Translations under genes and position numbers: made by a program
The notes under the pieces: generated by a model
Databases searched by the model: none
What the model was told of the DNA's origin: nothing
The model's input: only the letters and a program-made list of their open reading frames with translations
Part shown: in pieces, positions 17,464 through 25,980 of the stretch
How positions within the stretch are numbered: position 1 is the stretch's first letter
Layout: every line of letters starts with the position of its first letter
NCBI RefSeq assembly: GCF_003693265.1
Contig: NZ_RDRE01000011.1
Span: 1 to 64,000, forward strand
Length of the DNA: 64,000 bases
Reading direction: 5' to 3'
DNA from: Corynebacterium gottingense
GTDB lineage: Bacteria > Actinomycetota > Actinomycetes > Mycobacteriales > Mycobacteriaceae

Positions 17464-18597
17464 ATGACTCAACTTCCTCGTCCCGACATCGACGCTGACG
17501 GCCTGCTCGAGTACTCGGTCGTCTTCACCGACCGCTCCCTGAACCACATGTCGCAGAAGTTCATCTCCGCTACGCAGGAGATGCTCACGCTGCTGACCTC
17601 CACATACGGCGCCGACTCCGCCGCACTCATCCCCGGCGGCGGCACCGCCGCGATGGAGGCGGTGGCGCGACAACTGTTCACGGGCAAGAAGGTGCTCATC
17701 CTGCGCTCCGGCCTCTTTACGTACCGCTGGAGCCAGATCATCGAGTCCGGCCAGATCACGGACCCGGACTCCGTCCGCGTGCTCAACGCGCAGCCGACCA
17801 GCCAGGAGTCGCAGCCCTCATTCGCGCCGCCGGCGCTGGAGGAGGTGCGGGGAATCGTCGAGAAGCACCAGCCCGACGTCATCGTGACCGCCCACACCGA
17901 GACCGCGGCGGGGCTGACCCTGCCGGACGACTACATCGCGGGCCTAGGCGAGATTGCCAAGGACAACGGCGCGCTGTTCGTGCTGGACTGCATCGCTGCG
18001 GGCGCCTCCTTCCCCAACATGGAGTCCCAGGGCATCGACGTACTGGTCTCGGCGCCGCAAAAGTCGTGGTCGGGCTCGCCGTCGACGGGCTACGTCCTGC
18101 TCTCGCCGAAGGGCCGCGAGGCGGTGCTGGCCAGCGAATCCACTTCATTCACCCTGGACCTGAAGAAATGGCTGGGCATCTTCGACGGCTACCGCGACGG
18201 TAAGGCCGGCTACCACTCCACCCTGCCCACGGACACGATCCTGCACAACCTGGAGATCATGCGCGAATCCGCCAAGGTGGGACTGGGCGTACTGGCGCAG
18301 CACCAGGAAACGCTCGGCCGCCTCGTGCGCGAGGCCGCTTACCAGCGCGGGTTCCGCTCCGTGGCCGCGGACGGCTTCGAGTCCAACGGCGTGGTCGTGC
18401 TCTACGCGCAGAACCCGGAGCAGCAGTCCGGCGCCGCGTTTAAGCCCAAGGGCCTGCAGATTGCGTCTGGCGTGCCGCTGCAGATTGGCGAAGGCGACGG
18501 CTTCTCCACCTTCCGCATCGGCCTCTTCGGCCTAGACAAGTGGGCGGACCCGCAGGCGGCGGCCCAGCGCTTCATCGACGTGCTGGACGCCCTGTAA
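17464..18597 (+). CDS. class V PLP-dependent aminotransferase (alanine-glyoxylate/serine-pyruvate type)
   Basis: This 377-residue cytosolic PLP enzyme has the fold-type I, class V pattern: [16 protein letters not shown] near residue 60, TAHTETAAG in the middle, [13 protein letters not shown] with the pyridine-binding Asp, and [15 protein letters not shown] carrying the Schiff-base Lys. This resembles alanine-glyoxylate and serine-pyruvate aminotransferases. It does not resemble actinobacterial SerC proteins, so I do not call it phosphoserine transaminase; the amino donor and acceptor cannot be stated. The start is leaderless, with TACGCT seven bases upstream. tRNA-Ser(TGA) lies immediately downstream on the other strand. 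Confidence 0.83.
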   Translation: MTQLPRPDIDADGLLEYSVVFTDRSLNHMSQKFISATQEMLTLLTSTYGADSAALIPGGGTAAMEAVARQLFTGKKVLILRSGLFTYRWSQIIESGQITDPDSVRVLNAQPTSQESQPSFAPPALEEVRGIVEKHQPDVIVTAHTETAAGLTLPDDYIAGLGEIAKDNGALFVLDCIAAGASFPNMESQGIDVLVSAPQKSWSGSPSTGYVLLSPKGREAVLASESTSFTLDLKKWLGIFDGYRDGKAGYHSTLPTDTILHNLEIMRESAKVGLGVLAQHQETLGRLVREAAYQRGFRSVAADGFESNGVVVLYAQNPEQQSGAAFKPKGLQIASGVPLQIGEGDGFSTFRIGLFGLDKWADPQAAAQRFIDVLDAL

Positions 18598-18603
18598 AAC
18601 ATT

Positions 18604-18691
<88 letters not shown>

Positions 18692-18745
18692 AACGGGTGA
18701 AAAGCTTACAGTATGGCCCCACCGACTCCGTTATCCTGGGTGGGC

Positions 18746-19708
18746 ATGAAAGCAATCGCACTCACTGACCCCGACAATCCCCGCTCCCTCGCTCTTGCCG
18801 ACGCGCCCGAGCCCGCACTTGATCACGGCTGCGTGCTCGTCCGCGTCACCGCCGCCGGCGTCAACCGCGCCGACCTTGTCCAGGCGCAGGGCAACTACCC
18901 GCCGCCGAAGGGCGAACCGGACACCATCGGCCTGGAGTGCGCCGGCGTGATCGTCGACCCCGGCACCACCGGCCGCACGAAGGGCGAGGAGGTCGGCTGC
19001 CTGCTGGCTGGGGGTGGCTACGCCGAGTACGTAGCGGTCCCTGAGGGCCAGCTCACGCCCAAGCCAGCCAACCTGAGCCTGGTGGAGACCGCCGCCGTGG
19101 TGGAGGCCGCCTGCACCGTGTGGTCCAACCTGGGCATGGTCGCCGGCCTGCAAGCGGGCGACAAGGTGCTCATCCACGGCGGCGCCGGCGGCATCGGCTC
19201 CTTTGCCATCCAGCTGTGCAAGGCGCTGGGCGCGGAGGTCGCCGTCACGGCGGGCAGCGACGAGAAGCTCGCCTACTGCCGCGAGCTGGGCGCCGACATC
19301 TGCATCAACTACCGCACGCAGCGCTTCGAGGAGGAGCTCAAGGGTTGGGCCGACATCATCCTGGACGTGGTGGGCGGCGAGTACCTGGAGGCGAACATCA
19401 AGTCGCTGGCCGTGGACGGCCGACTCGTCGTCATCGCACTGCAGGGAGGCGCGAAGGGCACGCTGTCGCTGGGCCGGATGATGCCGCGGCGCCAGTCGGT
19501 GCACGCCACCACCCTGCGCGCCCGGCCGCGCCCGATGAAGGCACGGATCGTGGAAGACACCGTCAAGCACGTGTGGCCGCTCATCGAGTCCGGCCAGATC
19601 GCCCCCAACGTGACCAAGACGTTCCCGCTTGCCCACGCCGCCGCCGCGCACGAGTACCTCGATTCCGGCGCTCACACCGGAAAGGTCGTGCTCACGGTGG
19701 GTGAGTAA
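18746..19708 (+). CDS. NAD(P)H-quinone oxidoreductase-like MDR-family enzyme
   Basis: This 320-residue medium-chain dehydrogenase/reductase lacks the zinc ligands of alcohol dehydrogenases. The N-terminal GroES-like domain contains VNRADLVQAQGNYPPP. The Rossmann domain contains HGGAGGIGSFAIQLCKALGA, which binds NADPH. It probably reduces quinones or other electrophiles. By position it corresponds to Rv3777 of M. tuberculosis, next to the Rv3778c-like gene, as in this window. ATG 18746 is preceded by TATCCT eight bases upstream (leaderless). Its stop codon lies inside the 21-bp palindrome shared with the convergent neighbour. Confidence 0.88.
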   Translation: MKAIALTDPDNPRSLALADAPEPALDHGCVLVRVTAAGVNRADLVQAQGNYPPPKGEPDTIGLECAGVIVDPGTTGRTKGEEVGCLLAGGGYAEYVAVPEGQLTPKPANLSLVETAAVVEAACTVWSNLGMVAGLQAGDKVLIHGGAGGIGSFAIQLCKALGAEVAVTAGSDEKLAYCRELGADICINYRTQRFEEELKGWADIILDVVGGEYLEANIKSLAVDGRLVVIALQGGAKGTLSLGRMMPRRQSVHATTLRARPRPMKARIVEDTVKHVWPLIESGQIAPNVTKTFPLAHAAAAHEYLDSGAHTGKVVLTVGE

Positions 19709-19726
19709 CTTTTCGGCGAAAAGTTA
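19706..19726. repeat. perfect 21-bp palindrome containing both stop codons of convergent genes
   Basis: TAACTTTTCGGCGAAAAGTTA holds the TAA of the oxidoreductase gene at one end and, in complement, the TAA of the aminotransferase-like gene at the other. It is one exact copy of the dispersed ACTTTT-N5-AAAAGT motif and may also act as a terminator hairpin. Confidence 0.8.
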
Positions 19727-20935
19727 CGCCAGCGACGCGACGGTGCGGATGAGCTGCTCGATGTCGGTCTCGGTGTTGAAGGGCGCGAGTCCGACGGTGA
19801 CGGCGCCGCCCATCTCGGCGACGCCCATGTCGCTGATCAGCCGGCTCGGCCGCGCCATGGTGGAGACGATGCCGTGGGCGAAGAGACGCTGGTGCACCAT
19901 TGTCGACGGCACGCCCCGCACCCCAAACATCAGCCGGGGAATGCGCTCAATCGCCGCGTCCTCCGCCGCCTCGCCCGAGACGCCGACGATGTGGACCGCC
20001 GGCAGCGTCCCCAGGAACGTGTCCAGGTCGTCGCGCAGCCGGTTGAAGTAGGTGGCGGTCTCCCCCATCGAGTGCGTCAGCCGGTTGCGGCGGGTCGGGC
20101 GGCCCTGCGCGCCCTCCACGAGGGAGGCGTAGTGCTCCACCACCGCAGGCACGCCGCCGGCGAGCCCCGTGGACACCTGCATGTCCAGCGCGGGCGCATC
20201 GAGGCGGCCGAACATGGCCTCGTCGCGGAAGACCAGGGCGCCCAGCTGCGGCCCGCCGAGCTCGGCGAGGTCGATCGCCAGGATGTCCGCGCCCCATGCA
20301 TCGAAGGTGATCGGTTTGTAGGGGGCGTACGCGGAGACGTCGACAAGCACCCAAGCCCTCGAGCGCTCCCGCACCCGCTCGACGACGTCGCCGACGCCGA
20401 TGATGGTGCCCAGCTCCGCGTGCGCCGCGGGGACGGAGACGAGGCGGGTCGCGCCGTCCACCAGGTCGCCGAACTGCCAGGCGGGCAGGTCGCCCGTGGC
20501 AAGGTCTGCCTGCGCGTACTTCGTGGGGGCGTCAATGCGGGCCAGGGCTCCGGTGAGCTCCGGGCGGTCCACCCCGTTGAGCACCAGGGAGGAATCGCGG
20601 CGGAACAGCGGCTTCAGCGCCACCGCCAGCGACGCGTAGAGCGCGGGCAGGCTCGGGCCGAGCACCACGCGCCCGGGGGCAGCGCCGACCAGGTCCGCCA
20701 CCGCGGAACGCGCCTGCTGCACGTACGACTCGCCCTCCGGGCGGCCCAGCTGCTCGCGCGAGTGGGTGCCCGCCCCCGGCTCCGGCAGGGCCACTGACGC
20801 GGAGAGGCGGAACGAGCGCGACACCGCCGCGGAAACACGCTCCGGGACTTGGGGCGCGTCGTGGGCGTTGAGGTACGTCCATCCGTCGCCAAGCGAGGTG
20901 TACAGACCACGAATACTGGCGACATCGAACGCCAT
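19724..20935 (-). CDS. cysteine desulfurase-like protein lacking the PLP lysine (Rv3778c-type)
   Basis: This 403-residue protein has the class V aminotransferase/cysteine desulfurase-like fold. Visible are the N-terminal TYLNAHDAPQVP, the mid-region PAAHAELGTIIGV and VLVDVSAYAPYKP with the pyridine-nitrogen Asp. At the place where desulfurases have H-K-x-x-G-P, this protein reads AELGGP, so the Schiff-base lysine appears to be Glu. It may be a non-catalytic or altered-function member. It sits next to the Rv3777-like oxidoreductase and divergent from the galactan exporter, the position of Rv3778c. The start at 20935 has TAAGGG six bases upstream and is probably leaderless. Confidence 0.82.
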   Translation of the reverse strand: MAFDVASIRGLYTSLGDGWTYLNAHDAPQVPERVSAAVSRSFRLSASVALPEPGAGTHSREQLGRPEGESYVQQARSAVADLVGAAPGRVVLGPSLPALYASLAVALKPLFRRDSSLVLNGVDRPELTGALARIDAPTKYAQADLATGDLPAWQFGDLVDGATRLVSVPAAHAELGTIIGVGDVVERVRERSRAWVLVDVSAYAPYKPITFDAWGADILAIDLAELGGPQLGALVFRDEAMFGRLDAPALDMQVSTGLAGGVPAVVEHYASLVEGAQGRPTRRNRLTHSMGETATYFNRLRDDLDTFLGTLPAVHIVGVSGEAAEDAAIERIPRLMFGVRGVPSTMVHQRLFAHGIVSTMARPSRLISDMGVAEMGGAVTVGLAPFNTETDIEQLIRTVASLA

Positions 20936-21064
20936 GCCACACCCCTTACTTCGCTCCAGTGGTTGAGATCGGAACCAATTATGCCCGTTCCACCCCTACC
21001 GCGCACACTGCCTGCTCCGGGGCAAAATCCTGCAAAGCGCGCTCTTAACGCTAGGGTGAGTAAG

Positions 21065-21952
21065 GTGCAGGACTTTGAACAACTCCGCGCGGACGTCACG
21101 CGCATGACCAGCGACGCAGACCACGAAACCCCGCCGTCCAAGTCCAAGACGATGGGGATGTCCTTCCGCGACCTCGTGCGCGGCTGGAGCCAATACGAGC
21201 TCTGGCTGCAGCTCGGGTGGCAGGACATCAAGCAGCGGTACCGACGCTCCACGCTCGGCCCGCTATGGATCACCATCGCCACCGGCGTCATGGCGCTCGC
21301 CCTCGGCCTGCTGTACTCCATGCTGTTTCAAATCGACGTGCGCGAGTTCCTCCCGCACGTCACCGTCGGCTTCATCGTCTGGGGGTTCATCTCCGGCTGC
21401 ATTAAGGACGGCGCCAACGTCTTCATTGAGAACGAGGGCCTGATCAAGCAGCTGCCCTCCGCCCTGTCGGTGCACGTGTACCGCCTGGTGTGGCGCCAGC
21501 TGCTCTTCTTCGCGCACAACATTGTCATCTGGGTGCTGCTGGTCATCATCTTCCGCATCCCGCTGACCTGGCAGACACTGCTGGCCATCCCCGCGCTGCT
21601 CCTGCTCGTGCTCAACGGCGTGTGGGTGACCATGCTCTTCGGCATCATCGCCACCCGCTTCCGCGATGTCGCCCCGCTGCTCGAGGCGCTCGTGCAGCTG
21701 CTCTTCTACGTCACCCCGATCGTGTGGACCACGCAGACGCTCAAGGAACAGGGCGGCGAGGTGGCCCAGCGCGCGCTGCTCGCGGAAATCAACCCGCTCT
21801 ACCACTACCTGGAGATCGTCCGCGCCCCCATGATCAACCAGCCCGTCGCCGCCTACCACTGGGGCATCGTGGCCATCTGCACCGTCGTCGGCCTGCTGAT
21901 CACGCTGCTAGCCATGCGCCAGATGCGCTTCCGCGTGCCGTACTGGGTCTAA
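21065..21952 (+). CDS. wzm: galactan ABC exporter, membrane subunit (Wzm/RfbD)
   Basis: This ABC-2 type permease of about 295 residues has six hydrophobic segments. The sequence WQDIKQRYRRSTLGPLWITIATGVMA is diagnostic of the Wzm/RfbD/TagG family. With the ATPase encoded next, it should move the lipid-linked galactan intermediate across the membrane for arabinogalactan assembly. The start is uncertain. I choose GTG 21065 because TAGGGT (21052-21057) lies seven bases upstream (leaderless); ATG 21104, 13 codons in (MTSDADHE), is the alternative. It is divergent from the Rv3778c-like gene and 26 bases upstream of wzt. Confidence 0.9.
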   Translation: MQDFEQLRADVTRMTSDADHETPPSKSKTMGMSFRDLVRGWSQYELWLQLGWQDIKQRYRRSTLGPLWITIATGVMALALGLLYSMLFQIDVREFLPHVTVGFIVWGFISGCIKDGANVFIENEGLIKQLPSALSVHVYRLVWRQLLFFAHNIVIWVLLVIIFRIPLTWQTLLAIPALLLLVLNGVWVTMLFGIIATRFRDVAPLLEALVQLLFYVTPIVWTTQTLKEQGGEVAQRALLAEINPLYHYLEIVRAPMINQPVAAYHWGIVAICTVVGLLITLLAMRQMRFRVPYWV

Positions 21953-21978
21953 CTCGGGTTTAAGTAAGGAGTCTCCCC

Positions 21979-22773
21979 ATGGTTTCCATCGACACCTACA
22001 ACGCCTGCGTCGACTTCCCCATCTTCGACGCCAAGTCCCGCTCGCTGAAGAAGGCCGTCATGTCCTCGGCCGGCGGCAAGATTGGCAAGAACGCCTCTAA
22101 CACCGTCGTCGTCGAGGCGCTCAAAGACATCAACCTGCACCTCCGCGAGGGCGACCGCGTCGGCCTGGTCGGCCACAACGGCGCCGGCAAATCCACGCTG
22201 CTGCGCCTCCTGTCCGGCATCTACGAGCCCACCCGCGGCGTCGCCGACGTGCGCGGCCGCGTCGCCCCCGTCTTCGACCTCGGCGTGGGAATGGACCCGG
22301 AGATCTCCGGCTACGAGAACATCATCATCCGCGGGCTCTTCCTCGGCCAGACCCGCAAACAGATGAAGGCGAAGATGGACGAGATCGCGGAGTTCTCGGA
22401 GCTCGGCGACTACCTCAACATGCCGCTGCGCACCTACTCCACCGGCATGCGCGTCCGCCTCGCCCTCGGCGTGGTCACCTCGATCGAGCCGGAGATTTTG
22501 CTTCTCGACGAGGGCATCGGCGCCGTCGACGCCGCCTTCATGGCCAAAGCACGCGTCCGGTTGGCCGAGATGGTGAAACGCTCCGGCATCCTCGTGTTCG
22601 CCTCGCACTCCAACGACTTCCTCGCCCAGCTGTGCAACACCGCCCTGTGGGTGGACAAGGGCGAGATCCGCCAGGCGGGCCTGGTCTCCGACGTGGTGAC
22701 CGCATACGAGGGCCCCGAGACCGGCGAGTACGTCGCCGAGCTGGTGGAACGATTCCACGGGGAAGAAGCCTAG
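21979..22773 (+). CDS. wzt: galactan ABC exporter, ATP-binding subunit (Wzt/RfbE)
   Basis: This 264-residue ATPase has Walker A GHNGAGKST at 65-73, the LSG-like signature YSTGMRVRLALG at about 153-164, Walker B ending in Asp177-Glu178 and the switch His210. The N-terminal SLKKAVMS segment and the preference for VFDLGVGMDPEISGYENI are typical of polysaccharide-export ATPases. It lacks the C-terminal carbohydrate-binding domain of some Wzt proteins. An AAGGAG ribosome site precedes ATG 21979. Its last four bases overlap the end of the convergent fic gene. Confidence 0.92.
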   Translation: MVSIDTYNACVDFPIFDAKSRSLKKAVMSSAGGKIGKNASNTVVVEALKDINLHLREGDRVGLVGHNGAGKSTLLRLLSGIYEPTRGVADVRGRVAPVFDLGVGMDPEISGYENIIIRGLFLGQTRKQMKAKMDEIAEFSELGDYLNMPLRTYSTGMRVRLALGVVTSIEPEILLLDEGIGAVDAAFMAKARVRLAEMVKRSGILVFASHSNDFLAQLCNTALWVDKGEIRQAGLVSDVVTAYEGPETGEYVAELVERFHGEEA

Positions 22774-23660
22774 ACGCTGCCCTCTGCGTCGTTGCCATAG
22801 TGTGCGTCGATCATCCACGTTCCGCGCTGTCGGAATGCCGGGATGGTGCCCCTCGCCGCCTTATTGGCGGCGACAGACCCAGAAACACCGTTAACCTTTG
22901 CCCACTCCGATAGGCGAATCACCTTCGGCGCGGTGATGAGCGTAATACGTTTGTTCAGTGACTCAATGAGTTGCCGCGCGATGAGCGTGCTCAGCGCTGA
23001 ATAATCACCACTTACTGGATAGCCGCGGAACACTGGGTAGTAGTGGCGCTCTTTTCCTTTGTTCGGAATGATGATGGGCGGCGCTCCTAACTCCAAGAGT
23101 TGTTGATTGATAATGACGCGCCCTACGCGTCCATTGCCGTCTGAGAATGGGTGGATGGTTTCAAATTCTGCGTGGAACCGCGCGACGCGATCGATGAAAT
23201 AGTTCTCATCCTCGTAGTACTCAGTGATGATGGTCTCTACCAGCCGGTCTACGTACTCAGGATTAGCACCCATATGTGCCCCTACTCGTACCCATTCTCC
23301 CCGCCGACGGAACCGGCCAGCCCAGTCATCGTTGATACCGCGAAGCAACATGCCATGCAGTCGCAGAATGAGGTTTGCATCGAGCTTACCGACGCCTCGA
23401 ATTAGCTCCTCAGTCACCTCAGCCAGGTTCTTAGCCTCAAAGATTTCCCGCACATCGTGCGCTCTAGCAGTGAACCCCGCCAGGATGTTCTCGGTGTCTT
23501 CCAAAGTCAAAGTGGAATTCTCAATGGCGTTCGAGTTATACACCGCCTCCGCCACCTCTGCGCGCGCAATCTCCGCGATGGCCTCGGGGTTGTCCTCCCG
23601 CAACGCTGCATACATATCAAGAAGAGCGTCGATTTTTGAGGTGGTCCGCGCGTTCAGCAT
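22770..23660 (-). CDS. Fic family protein (class II, with N-terminal inhibitory motif)
   Basis: This 296-residue protein has the Fic core HPFSDGNGR at 170-178, with catalytic His170 and the anion-hole glycines, which normally AMPylates hydroxyl residues of a target protein. The inhibitory motif (S/T)xxxE(G/N) is present as S43-NAI-E47-N48, so the enzyme should be auto-inhibited (class II). The C-terminal 60 residues contain RLSEWAKVNGVSGSVAANKA and GTWMIDAHYG, which resemble a small helix-turn-helix. The gene sits between wzt and glfT1, which are normally close together, and has a lower GC content, suggesting insertion. An 11-bp inverted repeat precedes it. Target unknown. Confidence 0.92.
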   Translation of the reverse strand: MLNARTTSKIDALLDMYAALREDNPEAIAEIARAEVAEAVYNSNAIENSTLTLEDTENILAGFTARAHDVREIFEAKNLAEVTEELIRGVGKLDANLILRLHGMLLRGINDDWAGRFRRRGEWVRVGAHMGANPEYVDRLVETIITEYYEDENYFIDRVARFHAEFETIHPFSDGNGRVGRVIINQQLLELGAPPIIIPNKGKERHYYPVFRGYPVSGDYSALSTLIARQLIESLNKRITLITAPKVIRLSEWAKVNGVSGSVAANKAARGTIPAFRQRGTWMIDAHYGNDAEGSV

Positions 23661-23677
23661 GCCAATATTCTACAAGT

Positions 23678-23717
23678 TTCCGTGAAAAGTCATGGAATAT
23701 AAACTGTTTTCACGGAA
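23678..23717. promoter_or_regulatory. inverted repeat upstream of the fic gene (possible operator)
   Basis: TTCCGTGAAAA at 23678-23688 and TTTTCACGGAA at 23707-23717 form an 11-bp perfect inverted repeat around an AT-rich 18-base spacer, 18 bases upstream of the fic start. The placement fits an autoregulatory operator covering the promoter. Confidence 0.55.
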
Positions 23718-23826
23718 CCTGTTGCGATCAGCCGGTTTCCTCAAGATTCCAGGATTCAACGCCTAAACCTTCGCCACCTCCATGTCACACGCCTCAGTTC
23801 GGTGGTTGAGTGGCAGAATGGAAGGC

Positions 23827-24732
23827 ATGACTGCCACCCTGTCCCCGGCCGGAGAAACGGCCGCTGTGATCGTCACCCACCAGCGCGTGGAACTTTTGCG
23901 CGCTTCCCTGGAACAGGTGGTGAACCAGACCCACCCGGTGCAGTGGGTGATTGTGGTGGACAACGGCGCGGAGGACCAGGTCAGGGACCTGCTCGAAGAG
24001 CTTGCGGGCGACCGCGCTGTCTACCTGCCCAGCCGCACCAACCTGGGCGGCGCGGGCGGGTTCGCCTACGGCTTCCTGCACGCGCTTGCCCTCGGCGCGG
24101 ACGCGATCTGGTGCGCGGACGATGACGGCCGCCCCGCCGACGAGCACGTGCTGGGCGAGCTCTACCGCGTGGCAGAGGCGCACGCTCTGCACGAGGTCAG
24201 CCCGATCGTGGCCAACATCAACGACCCCGAAGCCCTCGCATTCCCGCTGCGCCAGGGCACCGTCTGGCACCGGCGAGTCGACGAGCTGACCGGCGATTTC
24301 CTACCCCAATACGCCTCGCTGTTCAATGGCGCCCTGATCAGCGCGCGAGCGATGGAACGCATCGGCGTGCCCGACTACCGCCTGTTCATCCGCGGCGACG
24401 AGGTGGAGTACCACCGCCGCCTGGCCCAGTCCGGCCTCCAGTACGGCACGGCGCTGACCACCAGCTACCTGCACCCGGACGGGTCGAGCGAGTTCCACCC
24501 CATCATGGGCGGTCGCGCGCACGCGCAGTGGCCGGATAACCCCACGAAGCGCTACTTCACGTACCGCAACCGCGGCTACATCATTAACCAGCGCGGGATG
24601 AAGAAGATGCAGCTGCAGGAAGTGGTGCGCTTCGGCTGGTTCTTCCTGCTCGAGCGCAAGAGCCCCCGCGAGTTCTTCCAGTGGCTGAAGCTGCTGCGCC
24701 GCGGCGCCCGCGAGGACTTCCGCCGACCCTAA
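23827..24732 (+). CDS. glfT1: galactofuranosyltransferase GlfT1
   Basis: This 301-residue GT-A (GT2-type) glycosyltransferase should add the first galactofuranose residues to the rhamnosyl linker lipid. Visible are AAVIVTHQRVELLRASLEQV at the N-terminus, NLGGAGGFAYG, the metal/nucleotide motif WCADDDGRP at about residue 100 and the acceptor-site RGDEVEYHRRL near 200. It has no membrane segment. The start is ATG 23827, with CAGAAT (23814-23819) seven bases upstream giving a leaderless transcript; an in-frame upstream ATG at 23782 has no ribosome site. It follows the fic insertion and overlaps the convergent gtrA-like gene by four bases. Confidence 0.9.
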   Translation: MTATLSPAGETAAVIVTHQRVELLRASLEQVVNQTHPVQWVIVVDNGAEDQVRDLLEELAGDRAVYLPSRTNLGGAGGFAYGFLHALALGADAIWCADDDGRPADEHVLGELYRVAEAHALHEVSPIVANINDPEALAFPLRQGTVWHRRVDELTGDFLPQYASLFNGALISARAMERIGVPDYRLFIRGDEVEYHRRLAQSGLQYGTALTTSYLHPDGSSEFHPIMGGRAHAQWPDNPTKRYFTYRNRGYIINQRGMKKMQLQEVVRFGWFFLLERKSPREFFQWLKLLRRGAREDFRRP

Positions 24733-25163
24733 ATCGGGTCCTGCTGCGCGATGATCTTCGTCTCCTCCCGGAAGATCACGCGTCGTTGCAGCACAAAGTT
24801 GGTCACGGTGGCCACGCCCTGGGCGATGACGAAGGAGACGCCGTCCTTCCACGGGTTGACCAGGCCCATCGAGATGAGCGGGCCCTCGGTCCAGCGGTAG
24901 AGCAAGATCTGCACTACGAACGTCACAGCGTAGAGGACGAACACCGCGCCGGCCTTCTTCGCGTTCACCTCGGCCTGGAACGCAAACTTGGAGTTGAGTA
25001 GGTACGCAATGAGCGTGCCAAAGATCCAGCCGACGACCTTGGACAGGTCGCGCTGGATGTCCACAAACTCGTGGAGCGAGTAAGTAATACCGAAGTCAAT
25101 GACCGCGCAGCCGATTCCGATGATCAGAAACGGGACCAACTGTTTGAAAAATGTGGAAGACAC
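24729..25163 (-). CDS. GtrA family membrane protein (Rv3789-type)
   Basis: This 144-residue protein has four hydrophobic segments in the GtrA pattern (QLVPFLIIGIGCAVIDFGITY; FGTLIAYLLNSKFAF; VATVTNFVLQRRVIF). Its M. tuberculosis counterpart Rv3789, beside dprE1, has been proposed to flip decaprenyl-phosphoryl-arabinose or recruit AftA; the exact role is disputed. The start is taken as GTG 25163 because TAGACT (25177-25172) is eight bases upstream; a TTG three codons earlier is less likely. The -10 box overlaps the stop codon of the upstream gene. It is convergent with glfT1 with a four-base overlap. Confidence 0.85.
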   Translation of the reverse strand: MSSTFFKQLVPFLIIGIGCAVIDFGITYSLHEFVDIQRDLSKVVGWIFGTLIAYLLNSKFAFQAEVNAKKAGAVFVLYAVTFVVQILLYRWTEGPLISMGLVNPWKDGVSFVIAQGVATVTNFVLQRRVIFREETKIIAQQDPI

Positions 25164-25174
25164 GGCGGACAAGT

Positions 25175-25936
25175 CTACCCGTGTAGCAGCTCGCGAAGAA
25201 TTTCCAGGCGATCCACGGCGGAGAGATCGCCCACGAACGCCTCGCCGGCCCGGCTTAACGTGAACACTTCGTCGGCGTCCGTGTCCTCCCAGCCGAGTGC
25301 GCGCATGAGCCCGACCGCCAGCTTGCGAGTCGTCGGCTCATCGGCAAAGCACGCCATCACCAGCACGTGGACCCAGAACGCGTCGCTCGTCTTGCCCGCC
25401 GATTCCGGGAGCAGGGATGCAAGCCTCGCGCGCTCCTGCGCCGGCAAAGAGGGCTCCCCGTCGGCGATCACCTGGAGGAGCGGCACAAAGTCGAAGGACT
25501 CGGCGCGGTGGATCACCTCGCGTACCTCGGGGCGCAGCTGGCTCGCCGCCAGCTGCTGGCGCACGGCGTCCAGGTCCAGGTCGGCACCGCCGAACGCGCC
25601 CTCGCCCGCCACGCAGACGGGCCCGTCGCTGGTGCCGGGGTAGATGTCGGCGAGCTGCATGGTGAACTGCCACAGGCCCCAGGTAAAGGTGGCGGTGTCG
25701 CCGGGGGACGAGAGGACGTCGATAAGCATGCCCTGCTCTGGCGTGCCGACCTTTTCCTCGATGCCAAAGAGCGCGGCGATGATTTCCCGGCACTCGTCGA
25801 TCGTGGTGGTGGAGTCCAGGCCGACCCAGCGGTAGACCTCTTCATCCGAGGCGAGTGCCACGCGCACCATGAACGTGGCGCCGGGGGAAAGTTGAATCAC
25901 CGGCGCCAGGTGTTCGGAGTACAGCGTGCTGCCCAT
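25175..25936 (-). CDS. hypothetical protein, possibly related to pRiA4b ORF-3-like proteins
   Basis: This soluble protein of about 253 residues begins MGSTLYSEHLAPVIQLSPGA. The first third (FMVRVALASDEEVYRWVGLDS...IDECREIIAALFGI) faintly resembles the pRiA4b ORF-3-like fold, where LWRRI-type strands precede a helix LHxxIxxAFGW; this is weak. The C-terminal third is helical (RARLASLLPESAG; LAVGLMRALGWEDTDADEVF). No catalytic motif is evident. ATG 25936 is chosen because TATTGT (25949-25944) lies seven bases upstream (leaderless); an in-frame GTG nine codons earlier is the alternative. It is divergent from the small gene at 25981 inside the arabinogalactan locus. Confidence 0.7.
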   Translation of the reverse strand: MGSTLYSEHLAPVIQLSPGATFMVRVALASDEEVYRWVGLDSTTTIDECREIIAALFGIEEKVGTPEQGMLIDVLSSPGDTATFTWGLWQFTMQLADIYPGTSDGPVCVAGEGAFGGADLDLDAVRQQLAASQLRPEVREVIHRAESFDFVPLLQVIADGEPSLPAQERARLASLLPESAGKTSDAFWVHVLVMACFADEPTTRKLAVGLMRALGWEDTDADEVFTLSRAGEAFVGDLSAVDRLEILRELLHG

Positions 25937-25967
25937 GGCGCCCACAATAGAGGTTTTTGGCACCCGC

Positions 25968-25973
25968 TAGGGT
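25968..25973 (+). promoter_or_regulatory. -10 box of a leaderless small gene
   Basis: TAGGGT lies seven bases before ATG 25981. Together with TATTGT on the other strand (25949-25944) it forms a compact divergent leaderless promoter pair. Confidence 0.5.
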
Positions 25974-25980
25974 GAATGGC

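Noticed and set aside
17464..18597. Phosphoserine aminotransferase (SerC)
   Set aside because: It is a class V enzyme of similar length, but its N-terminus and active-site segments match alanine-glyoxylate/serine-pyruvate types, not the actinobacterial SerC pattern.
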